Shown here: positions 32,289 through 44,278 of the stretch, in pieces
Layout: each line of letters starts with the position of its first letter
Position numbering within the stretch: the first letter of the stretch is position 1
DNA from: Arion vulgaris
Taxonomy: Eukaryota; Mollusca; Gastropoda; Stylommatophora; Arionidae
Direction: 5' to 3'
Assembly (NCBI GenBank): GCA_020796225.1
Contig: CM036758.1
Span: 27,327,897 to 27,391,896 of the forward strand
Length of the DNA stretch: 64,000 nt
Program-made: the position numbers and the translations under genes
The notes under the pieces: generated by a model
Seen by the model: the letters and a program-made list of their open reading frames with translations, nothing else
Told to the model about the DNA's origin: nothing
Databases searched by the model: none

Positions 32289-32490
32289 CTCCTGTCATCA
32301 TAGCTTTATAACATGGTTGTCCCTACTAGCAACGTTCCTGTCATCATAGCTTTATAACATGGTTGTCCCTACTAGCAAAACTCCTGTCATCATAGCTTTA
32401 TAACATGGTTGTCCCTACTAGCAACGCTCCTGTCATCATAGCTTTATAACATGGTTGTCCCTACTAGGGCAACGCTCCTGTCATCATAGC
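32289..32490. repeat. 46-bp tandem units in a LINE 5' UTR
   Basis: Four to five units with GCTTTATAACATGGTTGTCC, CTACTAGCAACG and CTCCTGTCATCATA. One more unit lies beyond the inserted LINE at 31552-31596. Position and orientation make them the 5' UTR of the deleted LINE at 30592-32551. Confidence 0.8.
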
Positions 32491-32589
32491 TTTCCGGAAC
32501 ATGAAGGTACGCAAGCCCCTCACCACTACAAGGTAATGACCTCGTGGTGAGATTGTTGCATATTGCTACACTATTTAAAAAAAAAACCA

Positions 32590-33110
32590 TATCGTTACTG
32601 TCTATAGTACGCTTTCATGCATCGAATACATCGAACAAGAACAAATGCAGTTGTTTGGACCTGTCTATAGTACGCTTTCATGCATCGAATACATCGAACA
32701 AGAACAAATGCAGTTGTTTGGACCTGTCTATAGCACGCTTTCATGCATGGAATACATCGAACAAGAACAAATGCAGTTGTTTGGACCTGTCTATAGTACG
32801 CTTTCATGCATGGAATACATCAAACAAGAACAAATGCAGTTGTTTGGACATTTAATGAGAATGTAATTCAACAAACCAATAACAGTTTACAATACAAATA
32901 GATCAGGTACTAAAGCCAAGGGAAGACCAAGAAAATATGGACAGACAATATCAAGACAACAGTACATAAACACAGATATAACACAAGGGTGACTCATCTG
33001 GCCCTAGAACGCAAATTAACTCCACCCCTCCCTCCATATGCGCTTAACGGAAAGATCGAACAACGAATTCCATCATCCATCTGGAGAAAGACAATATACG
33101 AAATATACTA
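32590..33110 (+). pseudogene. RTE-like LINE 3' end (subfamily C), copy B, with a 63-bp array
   Basis: Equivalent to 13370-13690. The first segment has been multiplied into four 63-bp units (about 32598-32850; words TCTATAGTACGCTTTCATGC and ACAAATGCAGTTGTTTGGAC), where copy A has one. The rest keeps the RPRK motif region and a GACAATA tail near 33090. Confidence 0.8.
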
Positions 33111-33114
33111 TGCC

Positions 33115-33830
33115 TACAAAACAAAGTTGCTACCATTTTAAAAATAACATGGGGGAGACCTCGTCGGGGGTACGGAGTTCGTGCACTGCCGCTGAAATCG
33201 TTCTGCGTAAGAAAGAAATAGTAGAACACATGAATGTTCACCGAAGTGCATTGATGATGGTTCTAAAGCCCCTCAGTGAATGAACTGTAGTAATTTCTCA
33301 TCAATGAATCTCAGACAAGGCTTGTGTCTTCTCTTTCTAGTTATTGAAGATAGCGTTTGGATCGTTTTATGCTGGCACATACAGTTCTTTATCAAGGGGA
33401 TACTGAGAAACAGTGCTCGCATCAAGCTCAGAAAGTGTCCAGTTCACGTCCAATATGGGAAATTCTGTTTTTATCCTCAGTGATTTAAAATCTCATTCTA
33501 AATCACTAGTTCTATCTGAGAAGTAGTGAAAATCGTAGGTTCAGTGTTTTAGTCGAGGACGTTAAAAAACATTTATCAGTTGTTAATCGATAAACAGGCT
33601 GAAATTTCACTGTCCGGCACAAAAAATAAATAAAAATAAATAAAAAAGTATTGTTCAAAAGGTTAATAATCTTCAAAACTTATATCCTGTACCTATTCAG
33701 TTCTACGCAGTACGTGCACTGTCGTGGAGATCTTCATGTGTAAGAAATAGATCTACAGCGAAATGATTACTTAATTAAAGTGAAATGCTGATGGTCCTAT
33801 CAATCATCTAATCAATCAGTCAGTCCTGTT
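33115..33830 (+). mobile_element. SINE family 1 tail plus a related full SINE, copy B
   Basis: Counterpart of 14325-15035 with the same block order, including GTTCACGTCC in the B-box position and CAGTACGTGCACTGTCGTGG in the tail. Confidence 0.65.
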
Positions 33831-34559
33831 CTCCATAGAGATGCCGATGAGTGTCAATTCGTCTCTCGTAAATGTCCCTATTTTGTTTGAACAATTCTGG
33901 TTCCGATATTTTGTACAGAAACATGAAACCTACTGGAACATGATGATAAAGCATCACCCACGATTACCACTGACAATTATAAATTTACAACGGTAGGAAG
34001 GTATGTGTGTTTGTATCTACATATTTAAGGATCGTCATCAATCACACAAAATATCACTAGGCACAGAAATCTACATCTTTATTGATAAAACAATTATAAT
34101 CTTAATACGAATGAAAGCACGAATACTGAAATATATTTAAAAAAAAACTAATCGTAAAAACTAAAGTGATGATTTACAACTCTGAAGTAGTCAGCATACT
34201 TCAAAATAACAGTTAGACATAATTAATCTACGTTAAACAAGAGAAGATAGCAATACATTCTCACCATCGTCTCATATGCTTCATTCTTGTCATTTCATTT
34301 AAAGATAAATGTGTCAAATATCTCTGTGCTATCACGAGCTGCATTGCAGACTTGTACACCATGCCCAGATAGCGAAGACTTTGCCATGTATATCGCATTC
34401 ATAAGATATCATTTACGATTAGCTTGTGGAGAAGAAGAGAGCAGCTGGAGGACTACAATTAAAGTTTAAGGATGTGTACAAACGTTATATGTTAGTTAAC
34501 TTTCGTAGTGTCATGTGACAAATGTGTCTTCTACAAGGATTCTCCATTCTAATTATGTC
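33831..34559. other. Duplicated unique sequence with a conserved 60-codon frame (copy B)
   Basis: Counterpart of 15036-15770. The frame at 34287-34469 is identical to that in copy A. Coding status is undecided. Confidence 0.3.
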
Positions 34560-34704
34560 TTTTGTCACATTAAGCACAGTATTATTCCATGTCAACGATA
34601 TTCTTTCTCTTGTTACATTCAGCGCAGTATTATTCCATGTCAACGATATTCTTTCTCTTGTCATATTCAGCGCAGTATTATTCCATGTCAACGATATTCT
34701 GTTC
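34560..34704. repeat. 48-bp tandem repeat, 3 units (copy B)
   Basis: Counterpart of 15771-15915, the same number of units. Confidence 0.85.
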
Positions 34705-34756
34705 AAAATCTTTCTTTAAACAAGAACTGCTTTCGCAATGTTATCAAGAGAATATG

Positions 34757-35890
34757 GACTTGTTAGCTTAGACCTCCCCAGCGACTCCATAGAATGTCTC
34801 CTAGCCCATCATGTTTCAATTTTCCTGAGCATACTCATTGAATCACTGAGAAAACATGCATGGATAAAAGTCTGTGATTCCAGCCAGACCATCGCTTTAG
34901 TTACCGCCATGATTTCCATAGTGAGACTGTTCGTAGTAACGGCAAAACCACCACTGTCTTCCTTCACAACATTCCCTCTGACTTGAGCGGTGAAAGCCCA
35001 CGAGCTCCGCACATGTCAAATCACCGAACCATCCGTCTAAATGATTACATCATTCTCAGCCGAGTTCTAAGAAATTAATGTCTGAACTTCTACCTCCACG
35101 ACCAGTGGGTTGTCTTGTCTGCATTCTTTACCAAGTTTGACGCATACCGCAAATGATGTATTGTTTCCTGCTGACACTGGTATCCATTGTTTATTGGGTT
35201 CAATGTCTTCAAGTGTACACACCTGTTGAATAGTCCTCAGCCTGACCCATCAGAGATTTTCCTCTTTTTAACTTGTCTCTTTATTTCCATGTGCTGAGGA
35301 TGTTGTGTGTCAGCATTGACTCGAAGGTATGCCCATGCACGGCTCATCAGTGTTCTATATTCCATCGTAGGATAGTCAACAAGATAGCGCATCGCCCTGC
35401 ACGACGTGTCTTTAGTGCACCCAAGTATAATGCGTGTCGCTTCATTCTGTATCCTTTCCAGTCGTTCTATATGACTATGACTGAGAGTAAGAATCGCAAG
35501 AGTATACTCAAGCACAGAAAGGACCAGACCCTGGTATAAAAGACAAAGATGGCGCTGCTCACAATTTGCCGCAGCCATTACCATCATCGCAATCAAACCC
35601 TTCCTCGCCTTCATTATCACATGATTTTTATGTTCCGTAAAAGCCAGACTACGATCAATCCGCAACCCCAGGTATTCCATAGACTGAGATCGCTCCACCT
35701 TTGGCAATATATTTTCCTGGCAATTATTTTCTCCAGCAACTTGCCTATCGTATACCGCATGGTAATTACCCGACAGCCCTTAATTTTTGTGTAGTCTTTG
35801 CCAGACTGTGGCAGATACACTAGGTAGCTATTCAACCATTCTTTATTGATTATCGTAGTCGCAATGCTACGACCGCGTAGATAGGCACAA
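34757..35890 (-). pseudogene. RNase-H LINE relic (family E) with an internal deletion
   Basis: On the minus strand: an RT N-terminal segment (WLNSYLVYLPQSGKDYTKIKG, LLEKIIARK; about 35890-35720), then after a large in-element deletion the post-RT stretch (EYLGLRIDRSLAFTEHK, QNEATRIILGCTKDTSCRAM; 35237-35707), then RNase H pieces (FTAQVRG, LTMEIMAVTKA, CFLSDS; 34809-35012). RT catalytic motifs are absent. Present in copy B only. Confidence 0.8.
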
Positions 35891-36915
35891 GTTGTGGAAA
35901 ATACTAACAACCTATGGGGTTAATGAACACCTAATCAACCTTTGCAAGAACATTTATACTGACAGCCAATGTACGATTAGAACAAATACAGGATTATCAG
36001 AAAAGTTTCACGTAGGGTCAGGAGTAAGACAAGGTTGCGTACTATCCCGCTGCTATTCATCACGTACATTGACCACATTTGTAAAATAGCTAACACCAGC
36101 GAAGGAAACAACCTCGGAGAACTCTTAAATGAATTTCTTTTTGCAGACGATCAGGCAATCATTTCAACAACAGAAGAACAGCTACAGCAACACATCAACA
36201 GACTCCAGTTAGCATGTAACGAATACAACATGAGAATTAACATCGACAAAACAGAAGTAATGACATTCGCCAGAGAGGAAAACACTACCAACATCTACAT
36301 CGATAATCATCTACTAAATCAAGCAAAAGATTTCACATACCTGGGAGCATTTTTTCAGCAAATGGAAGAATAACTAATGAAATTCAACACAGATGCAACA
36401 AAGCAAATCAAATGATAGGGCAAATGGCGCCAATTTTAAGATGCAAACACGTCACCATGAACACAAAAAGAGCAATGTTCAACACAATCTTTCTCCCACA
36501 TTATGTTACCAGTGCCAAACCTGGACGCTGACAACAAAAGATAGAAGAAAACTAGTCACAACAGAGATGAAGTGTCTACGCAGAATGCTGGGTGTAACAA
36601 GAAGAGACCGGTTGAGAAATGAAGACATCAGGAAAAAGTGGGTACAACATCAGTACTAGACTTCATCAAGAAACAACAAATTAAATGGTTCGGTCACGTA
36701 AGCAGATTACCATCAGACAGTGCACCCCAAAGAGCAATGCTGCTCCGATACAATGGGTACAAAACAAAAGGCCGGCCACGCCAAAGATGGACCTCAGAGA
36801 TAACAGAGGAGACGAAAGAGACTATCTACGAAGCGCATACTAGGGCCCGTTTTAGAAATCTCTTCCTGCCCTGACGCTGTGAGGCATACAGGATTTGAGA
36901 AAGAAGAAGAATGCT
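35891..36915 (+). pseudogene. RTE-like LINE (subfamily B), RT to 3' end
   Basis: Frames in sequence: RT palm start (ILTTYGVNEHLINLCKNIY, VGSGVRQGCVLS), motif C FLFADDQAII, INIDKTEVMTF, DFTYLGAFF, CYQCQTWTLT, MLGVTRRDRLRNEDIR, IKWFGHVSRLP and TKGRPRQRWT. Three or more frameshifts separate them. The tail is AAGAAGAAG at 36902-36912. It is the best copy in the window for reading the origin of the 34-bp satellite: the satellite unit matches 36408-36440. Confidence 0.85.
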
Positions 36916-36939
36916 TTTGTTGCAGATGCCAGCCATTCA

Positions 36940-37145
36940 TCACTAACAACGGATATGAAATACGCATGAAGACCAACTCTGTCTCGAAAAATTCACTGAG
37001 ATAGACACCAGAAGTTAAACAAAGACGTGGAAGACCTAAAACAAACTGGAGGAGAAAAGTAGAACAGAAACTGAAATAAATAAAACACAACTGGAACACA
37101 ATACAGAGGACGGCCAAGAACAGAAGAATAGTATGTATTTGTTTC
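36940..37145 (+). pseudogene. LINE 3'-end relic (copy B)
   Basis: Counterpart of 16040-16240, with further mutations in the WRRKVEQ region. It is followed by a GA microsatellite at 37187-37222. Confidence 0.6.
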
Positions 37146-37179
37146 TGCTCTAAGTGCCAAAGGCGTCACAGGCTAGATC

Positions 37180-37222
<43 letters not shown>

Positions 37223-37227
<5 letters not shown>

Positions 37228-38164
37228 GTACCTTCCATCGTGAGTCTCTAATTTCTTTGTGTGCTTAATCTGTATTATCAATTGTAAAATGTTTATGTTT
37301 TTAAAAATCTATTTGTTCTCTCTAAAAGAAGACAATTAGAAGGTGAGAGAGATACTAGTCCATACAAAATTATCGTTGCTCGCAATTGTCATTTATGAGT
37401 ATGATACAAATATTTGTCTATACAACAAATCAACAAACTGGCTGGGATATTATCAAAACACTCGTGAATAGTTAAGCCCGCAGACCCACTCCAAGAGACG
37501 CTATTAGTATCTGTTCAACTTTATCGGTTTGTTACAATTTACATTGTGTCAAGAACATTCAACAACTCTCTAGAACAACTGGATGGGTTGTTATCGAGAC
37601 AGACAGGGAAGGTCAATTGTTCAGAATCACAGGATGAGTAGCTATCCAGTTGTTGAACAACTAAGTGAAGACTGTAATAGCATATTGTTTATAGAACAAT
37701 TGAGAAGGTCAACGAGAAAGTGTATCATAGATTTGAAAAGTTTTATTTCAATTTTATGAGAGCTCTTCCAAATTACAAAATATGTTGTTACCAAATTTAG
37801 CAGGTTGATAAAATTATCTTGAATGTTGAGTGCAACATTTATCAAATCTTCAAAAACGTTATAAATTGTGGATGGGTAGAACTGGTTAAAAGTAATATCA
37901 AAGACAAGAATATTATCAATATATTTTTATCTGAACTGTTGATATTGCATTTTATAATATTATTGAAGGCGTACAGATGTTTGAGTTAGATACTATTTCT
38001 CACATTTCCACTTTTACATTGTTTATCTATGTTGGGTTAGTATTTCTGATAACTTTTTCTACAAGTTAATTTTTGTGTGTGACGTTTATTGCATATTATT
38101 TATTTAATGTACAAACATGACAAGATTTGAAGACAAAAACAATCACATCAAGTCAAATAGAGAT
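37223..38164. other. Unannotated; left part duplicated, right part copy-B only
   Basis: 37223-37965 matches 16326-17062. 37966-38164 has no counterpart in copy A and shows no gene. Confidence 0.5.
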
Positions 38165-38590
38165 TGATTTATAAGTCTTTGTGGCGTAGAGGTTAGCTGC
38201 TCGCCTCTAGTTACAAAGGTAACAGGTTAGCTCCCTTGTGGAGACATCGGAATATTTGTCTAGATATCATTGATCTCAGTGTAGATGAGTTTCTAGTCCT
38301 ATCGGAGATGGACGATAAAAGGTAGGTCCCGTGTTCAATTTAAGCACGTAAAAGAACCCTTAGAAGTTCACAATCGGTAAGAGCAGACTGAAAAACCGCT
38401 GCCCGGGAAAAATTTATTAGGAAAAAAAATAAAAAAATCTCTACAAAATATTTTACCATCTTCTAATTTGCACCGATGACCATCGCCGGTGCTTCGGATC
38501 TCGTGCACTGCCACTGAGATCTTCCTGTGTAAGAAAGAGATCGGAGCACAAATCGTCGAAGTGCAGTAATGATGGTCCTATTAATAAATA
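38165..38590 (+). mobile_element. tRNA-headed SINE (family 1), full length
   Basis: Starts TTTGTGGCGTAGAGGTTAGC, B-box-like AACAGGTTAGCTCCC, then CTAGTCCTATCGGAGATGG, GTTCAATTTAAGCACG, the AGAACCCTTAG block and the tail GTGCACTGCCACTGAGATC. It ends in an AATAAATAAATAA run at 38582-38600. It shows the unexpanded form of the head that became the 17-bp satellite. Confidence 0.8.
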
Positions 38591-38739
38591 AATAAATAAA
38601 TTATATGTATGTTTTATGTGAGCTACAAAGCCATTGACTGTTTTAGGAGTTTCAACATACACGGTGTATGTTTCTTTCTATTTAATTATATACAAATATT
38701 ACAAACTGTATTTGTTTATTTCTCTCTCTCTCTTTCTCT

Positions 38740-41700
38740 CTCGCGATCCCCGCTTAGACGACTGATGTACCAGATTTCCTCATAAAATGATGTACCTCCG
38801 TCTCTCCGTACAGCTTCTCAGTTCGCTCGGTATTCTCCGGCCAGGTTTCGTGCCTCCGTCTCTGAATGGTAGTTGTTTGAGAACTTTTCTGTGGCTATCG
38901 ACTTTGTGACCTTCACATTATGTGGGAATTTATGCAGTATTTCTCCTCCTCCATCGCTTATCGCATTCTTTGCCGATCCGTCGGTATACACGTGTGTCCA
39001 CGCAATCTCAGGGTACTCTGTCGCTATGAATTCTTGTGTAACCGCTCTCCTTTCGCAGTTTGTTCGCTGCCTATTTTTTTGGCGGGTTTTTATCGTTTGC
39101 CAGTATAAGTTTGGGCTTACAGTTGGCTAGGACCGGGTCGTCTTGGATCAGTGCTTTGGCACTTTTTGCGAAGCTGGTTCTTTTTAACCTACCCCTTCCT
39201 AATCCGTTCATTCTATCATACATGGGGTGGGAGTTGTCTCTTTAATTTCTCCGCCAGGCTGGATAACTTTTCTGTCTCTGCGGTCTTTGAAGGGTTGGAG
39301 GCCTGTGATTGTTTCCAGCGCCGTGATAGTCGTGGACTTCATGGCCCCTGTGATAATGCGTGCTGCACGATTTTGGGTGTTGCTCACTTTAGCGAATTGC
39401 GTGTTGGATGCATTGCCCCAAGCTGCAATGCCGTACACTAGGGCTGGTTGCACTGTTCCAGAGTAGAGCTTATTGAGGATTTTGCTGTTTGCTCCCCACG
39501 TGGAACCTGCGAGTTTTCTCATCAAACCGAGCCTCTGTCTTGCTTTTACAATAGCTTTTGTCTATCTGGGAGCACCATGTGTGCCTTCAGTCTAGTGTGA
39601 CTCCTAGGTACGTTGGGTTTTTGTCTTCTTGGAGATCATGCCCGTTTATTCTAAGCGTTATCTTGTGTGTCTGGTTGCTCAGGGAGAACACAGTGTGCGT
39701 GGTTTTTGCAGTGTTAATGCACTAGGCACCACTTTTCTGTCCAGATTTCCAGTTTGGTAAGCGTGTCTTCTAATCGTTTTGTTGCTAAGGACATTGATTC
39801 CTCCCTCGCCCAGATTGCCAGATCATCTGCGTACATTGCTGAGTGTACACGCAGGGGTATGCATGTAGCTATATCGTTGACAAAGATTAGAAAGAGATTT
39901 GGTGAAAGCATTCCTCCCTGGCGAACTGTTTACTCTAGCGTGGCCTTCATGCTTGTTTCTCCATGAACTTGAACCCTTCTGTTCTGTTCTCTATTTACCG
40001 ATCTAACCATTTGTACATTCTTCCCTTTATTCCAAGGCTCAGGAGTTTGAGCTTTAGACCTTAGTTTCGCCCAAGTGGTTACCGGGACCCAAATTGGGGT
40101 GTAAAGAATAGAACCCCTATTACCGGCCACGCATGTCGTAAGAGGTGACTAAGGAGGATGGCCGGGGGGCTAGCTACCCCACACCGTAAAACACTAGATG
40201 GCTACAGTACGGAGTAAACGCTGGCTCAAACCGGACACATCGTCGAAGGATAAGCACCAGAGCTCCAACTGGTGCTGAAGTTGTAACCTAAAAACATACC
40301 AATGCTAAGACTGCATGAATCAGATTTCCACATGAATAGAGTTTATGAGGGAATCTGGTACATTGGTCTGGACGGTGATCGCGAGAGAGAGACCTTGTTT
40401 CCAAACAGTGTCAAACTCTTTTTCCATGTCTACCCAAATTGCCAACGTGTGCTTTTTCTCTTGGAAGCCATCCTCGATTTCCTGGGCGATATAGGTTACC
40501 TGATCTTCGGTAGATCTGTACCACCTAAAGCCCCCTCCCGTTGAGCCGTTGAGACATGAGCAGGCCATTGCTCTCCAAGTGCCATGATAACCTTCTGTTC
40601 ACCATGCGTTCTATGTTTTTGCCCGTACAGCTTAGGAGGCTTTGGGTCTGTAACTAGCCGGATGGAGTTTACCTTTGCCTGGCTTTAGGATGGGTACCAT
40701 GATCGCTTCTTTCCACTCTCTTGGTACTATGCTTGTCCTCCACTATATGTTTAGGACAGTAAATATAACTGTCTTTGCCCTATTTCCTAAGTTTTTAAGC
40801 ATCTCATTTGTGATACCATCTTTTCCCGGCGATTTTCTAAGTTTTAGGTCCTTTACTGCCTTTTCAAGCTCGTTTCTGGTGAATAAATTCGTTGGCTTTT
40901 GCAGGTTCGCCTTGGAGGACTTTCACTTTTCTCTTGACTTCCTTTCTTTTTTCTTTACGGATGTTGACTCTGCTGACGTTGGCATATCCTTCCATTAGAA
41001 CGTTTGCTTCCTCCCTTCCCTTCCCGAGCACATCTTGTTATTGTGCTCCAAGACTATTGGATGTCGGCTGGTGTTTTCATCACTCAGGGCTTTCGCAAGT
41101 TTCCACAGTTTGTGGCTGTCCCTATCAAGGTTCAGGAATTCTGTTTTTTCTACCCAACTCTGTCTTGCCGACCTTTTGCCTTTTCGTTTATATTTGGCCA
41201 CTGCTGCCTTGTAAGCAGTGTTGGATATTATCGTTTGGGTCTTTTCTGTCTCTATTCTTGCCTGCCCAAGGTCGTCTTCAAGCTTTAGGATCTCGACTGT
41301 CCAAGCAGGGCTTGTAATCTTGCCGTGCGCCTCTGGGGATGGTCTCCCTTGCCGATTTCAGGATTGCTTCCGAGAGTTCTTTTGCTAAGGATCTCACGTG
41401 TTTTTTCGTGTGTGCTGATTTGTCCAACATTTGTGTCTGACAGTACTGCACACTTTTTCCAGTTGGCTTTCTTGTAGTTCCACCGGGGCAACCACATTTT
41501 CGGCTCCGGTACAAAGTGGAGATCCACTTGCAGTTTGACAGGCCTATGGTCACTGTCTCTGAAACTCCTAATGACCGTTCGTTCGGTTTTTGGTGAGAGG
41601 TCACTCCATGCGAACGCCAGGTCAGGGAAGCTAGTCCTATGCCACCTTCTCGAGTAAATGGTTGGCGGGTCGTCTGGGGGCATTGATAAGGAATAGGTTG

Positions 41701-42573
41701 TTCTCTATCTCCCAGTCCTCGACTTCGACGCCTCTGATGTTCGTTTCGGGGTAACCCCACCTTTCTGAGCGGATGTTGAAATCACCTACTACCATGCATG
41801 CCGTATTTGGGGTAGTCATCGCCTCAAGTGATAGTGAGATATAACTTGGGCAGTATAGGTTGCACAGAAGAATCTGTGCTTCATCACATAAGATGAGGAC
41901 ACCTATGATCTCTGCTGCGCCGGCGCCTCCTGTTGACATGTCTACTTGCTTCGCTGGAATGCCGTTTCATACCAGGGTGATAACTCCTCCTTTGTGCCCT
42001 TATCGATCTAATCTGAAGGTTTCATAACCTCTGATCCAGAACCTGTGTTGGGCATTTAAGTGTGTTTCTTGTACGCACGCTACGTCGATGTGTACTTCTG
42101 CAAGTCTCAGTGCTAGTGCTTGCTTTTTATGATAAAGACCTTCGGCATTATATTGCACGATGTTTAATCGTCTTTGGCCAGTTTTCGACCGTTTCGAACC
42201 AGTTGCTTTAACCCATGGGCCGCGGTCGCTGGTTTGCCAACTTCGGGGGACGGAGACCGTCAGTAGCCAAGGGTTGGCCCCTTCGAGGTATGGGGCCCGG
42301 TGCTCGTCCTGCCTGACGGATCTCCTCAGGCGTAGCACCATATCGAAATTCTAAATTATTTAACATATTCATGAGGAAATCTGATTCATTCAGCCTTAGC
42401 ATGGGTGTGCTTCGTCACATCTACTGGCAGCTATTTGGAGCTCTGGTGTTTATCCTTCGGCGATGTGTCCTGTATCAGCCACATCTCTCTCCGTCAGATG
42501 CTTGGTTCGCTCTCCGTCAGCCTTTGGCTGTCCCCAGCCGACCTGCAAGACAGCAAGTTGCTTTTTGCTTTTA
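38740..42573 (-). mobile_element. RNase-H LINE (family D), second copy
   Basis: Minus-strand order: 5' UTR to about 42350, endonuclease start (VQYNAEG, VACVQETHLN; 42000-42341), GDFN motif (VVGDFNIRSERWG; 41637-41939), SDHRPVKLQ (41285-41683), linker, RT (MEKEFDTVW near 40400; SAMYADDLAIW near 39850; LAGSTWGAN and ARIITGAMKST at 39208-39525), and RNase H pieces down to 38740. Many stops are present. A plus-strand insertion at 40040-40335 breaks the RT. Confidence 0.82.
40040..40335 (+). mobile_element. LINE 5' UTR fragments in reverse orientation inside the family D LINE
   Basis: 40040-40190 matches, on the opposite strand, the 5' end of the LINE at 50532-54812 (words ACCCAAATTGGGGTGTAAAG and GGCTAGCTACCCCAC). 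40230-40335 matches the 5' UTR of this LINE family itself (ACACATCG, AAGGATAAGCACCAGAGCTC, TGAATCAGATTTCC). Either an inversion or a twin-primed insertion could produce this. Confidence 0.6.
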
Positions 42574-42574
42574 G

Positions 42575-42775
42575 GATAGCTACCCTTAGACAAAAGATTT
42601 TCTAGGCCCCACTTATACGTTCAGTAGTTTGCCATTGCTTTCTGAACGGGGATGTCTATTTTTACCGTTCGTAAAAGCCCAAGGAAACTAATTTGCTTCC
42701 AAATTGCCCGCCGTGGAGTTTGAACCAAGTACTCTTGGGTTGTGATCTAGCTCACTACGGCTTAAACTACAGATA
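42575..42775 (-). mobile_element. tRNA-headed SINE (family 3)
   Basis: Minus strand: an A-box-like TAGTGAGCTAG, then GATCACAACCCAAGAG, B-box GGTTCAAACTCC, CGGCGGGCAATTTGG, AAAAATAGACATCCCCG and AAAGCAATGGCAAACTAC. It is the better-preserved relative of 985-1165. It abuts the 5' end of the family D LINE. Confidence 0.7.
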
Positions 42776-43128
42776 CAATTAAGAAGTTAGCTAAATCTGA
42801 TTTCGAAATAGTTGTCAAACTAGAGAAGCAAATTTGTGTTGAATGATGTTAACAGAAAAGTATATAGAAGTGCAAAGAAAACATATGTATGCTCAGTAGA
42901 TTACAGAAAAAAATGCTTGGCAGTTTTCAACAAGGGAAACTAATTAAGTGTCAATAAAAGATAGACTTGAATGGGAATGAAGACATCAGAATAAGCAGAA
43001 ACTCATACTGGTAACAAGAGACAACAATAAGAAGTGGGAAAAAACTACTCACCTCATATTGACACAAAGAGAGAAGGGAAAGAGGAGTGTGTTCTCTCTA
43101 TCTCTCTCTGCCTTTTAACCCCGAATTG
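42776..43128 (+). pseudogene. Fragment of LINE family F RT
   Basis: From about 42860 the plus strand encodes eroded pieces matching the RT of 61858-63064: a stretch like EDIRISRNSYW and then YSPHIDTKRE before the position of the motif B turn. No complete domain is present. 42776-42860 shows nothing. Confidence 0.5.
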
Positions 43129-44278
43129 GTGCATATGCCTTCAATTGTTTATTGTCTATTCCCAGGTGGAAGATGTAGTTGGCTGTCCACTCTTGCCGTT
43201 AAGCGTAGGGATGGGAGCTTTAATTTGCGTTCTAGGGCTAGATAAGTCGCCCTTGTTGTGTTGTATCCGTGTTTATGTAGTGTGGTCTTGATATTGTCTA
43301 ACCATCTTTCTCTTGGTCTTCCCTTAGCTCTAGTACAGGATCTCTTTTTATTGTATGCTGTTATTGGTGGTTGGTTGTATTTCATTCTCATTAAATGTCC
43401 AAACCACTGCATTTGTTGTCTTTCGATGAATTCGGTGCATGAAGTTATGCCCACTCTGCTTCTGATGTCCTCATTTCGGTGGTGGTCTTTCCTGGTGACT
43501 CCCACTGCCTTCATCAAGCATTTCATTTCCCACGTGGTGAGCTTTCTGTGATGTGTTGCTGTAAGAGACCAAGTTTGGCACTGGTAACAAAGTGTTGGTA
43601 GGAAAATACTTTTTATCATCTGTCTTTTAACTTCCATCTTGATCTTTGGGTGTTTTAGTAATGGTACCAGATGGTAGGTCACTGCATTTGCTTTTTGACA
43701 CCTTGTATCTATTTCTCTATCTAGTTTTCCGTCCTGTGTGAAAATACTACCTAAATATTTGAATTCGAAACTTGCTTTACTCTGGTGTTATCTATTTGTA
43801 TGTTTGCTTGGCTTGGTGTTCTGCTGATTTTCATGGTCTCGGTCTTTTGTTTGTTGATTTTCATGTTGTACTTTCTACATGCTATTAGCAATGGATTCAT
43901 GTGATGTTGTAGCTGATCTTCATCTTCATACATTAAACTTTGGTCATCCGCAAAAAGCAAATCGTTGATTTGGTTGTTTAATTGGTCGTCGTGATCATTG
44001 TCTATGTCAATAAGGTTTTTTTTCGCACTGTGCCTCTTTCACTATTCTGTCTATATATATGTTGAAGAGAAGAGGTCAGAGCACACAACCATGTCTTACT
44101 CCTGATTTTGTTTCGAATGAGTCTGTCATTCCGTCTGTTGTTCTTATCACACTGTGGCTATTTGTGTATATTGCTCTGATATTGTCTAACAGTTGTCCCT
44201 TGATTCCATAGTTTTCTAGTGTTTGCCATAGAATATTTCTATCTATTCTGTCAAATGCCTAGGCCTTCAACCTGCTCA
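43129..44278 (-). pseudogene. RTE-like LINE (subfamily C), RT to 3' end
   Basis: Minus strand: an RT region with a stop (TKSGVRHGC near 44100), motif C LFADDQSLMY (43751-43960), INKQKTETMKI, then the open frame 43149-43682 with YHLVPLLKHP, CYQCQTWSLT, VGVTRKDHHRNEDIR, QMQWFGHLMRM and AKGRPRERWLDN, ending in a GACAATA-type 3' tail at 43135-43150. The best subfamily C copy in the window. Confidence 0.85.

Larger units (their letters stand above)
30592..32551 (-). mobile_element. Internally deleted LINE with a 17-bp TSD, copy B only
   Basis: Flanked by ATTGTTGCATATTGCTA at 30575-30591 and 32552-32568; copy A has one intact site at 13344-13360. On the minus strand: a 5' UTR with tandem 46-bp units (32490-32280), an endonuclease start (GCWNVRTLYQT near 31290; IVCYAPTEDTED near 31200), then an abrupt jump to the LINE C-terminus (KETWRSTVERKLKEYGLTWE) and 3' end with a short ATCTATCT tail. 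RT is absent. It later received a Penelope-type fold-back (30684-31081) and an RTE-like LINE (31597-32288). Confidence 0.85.
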
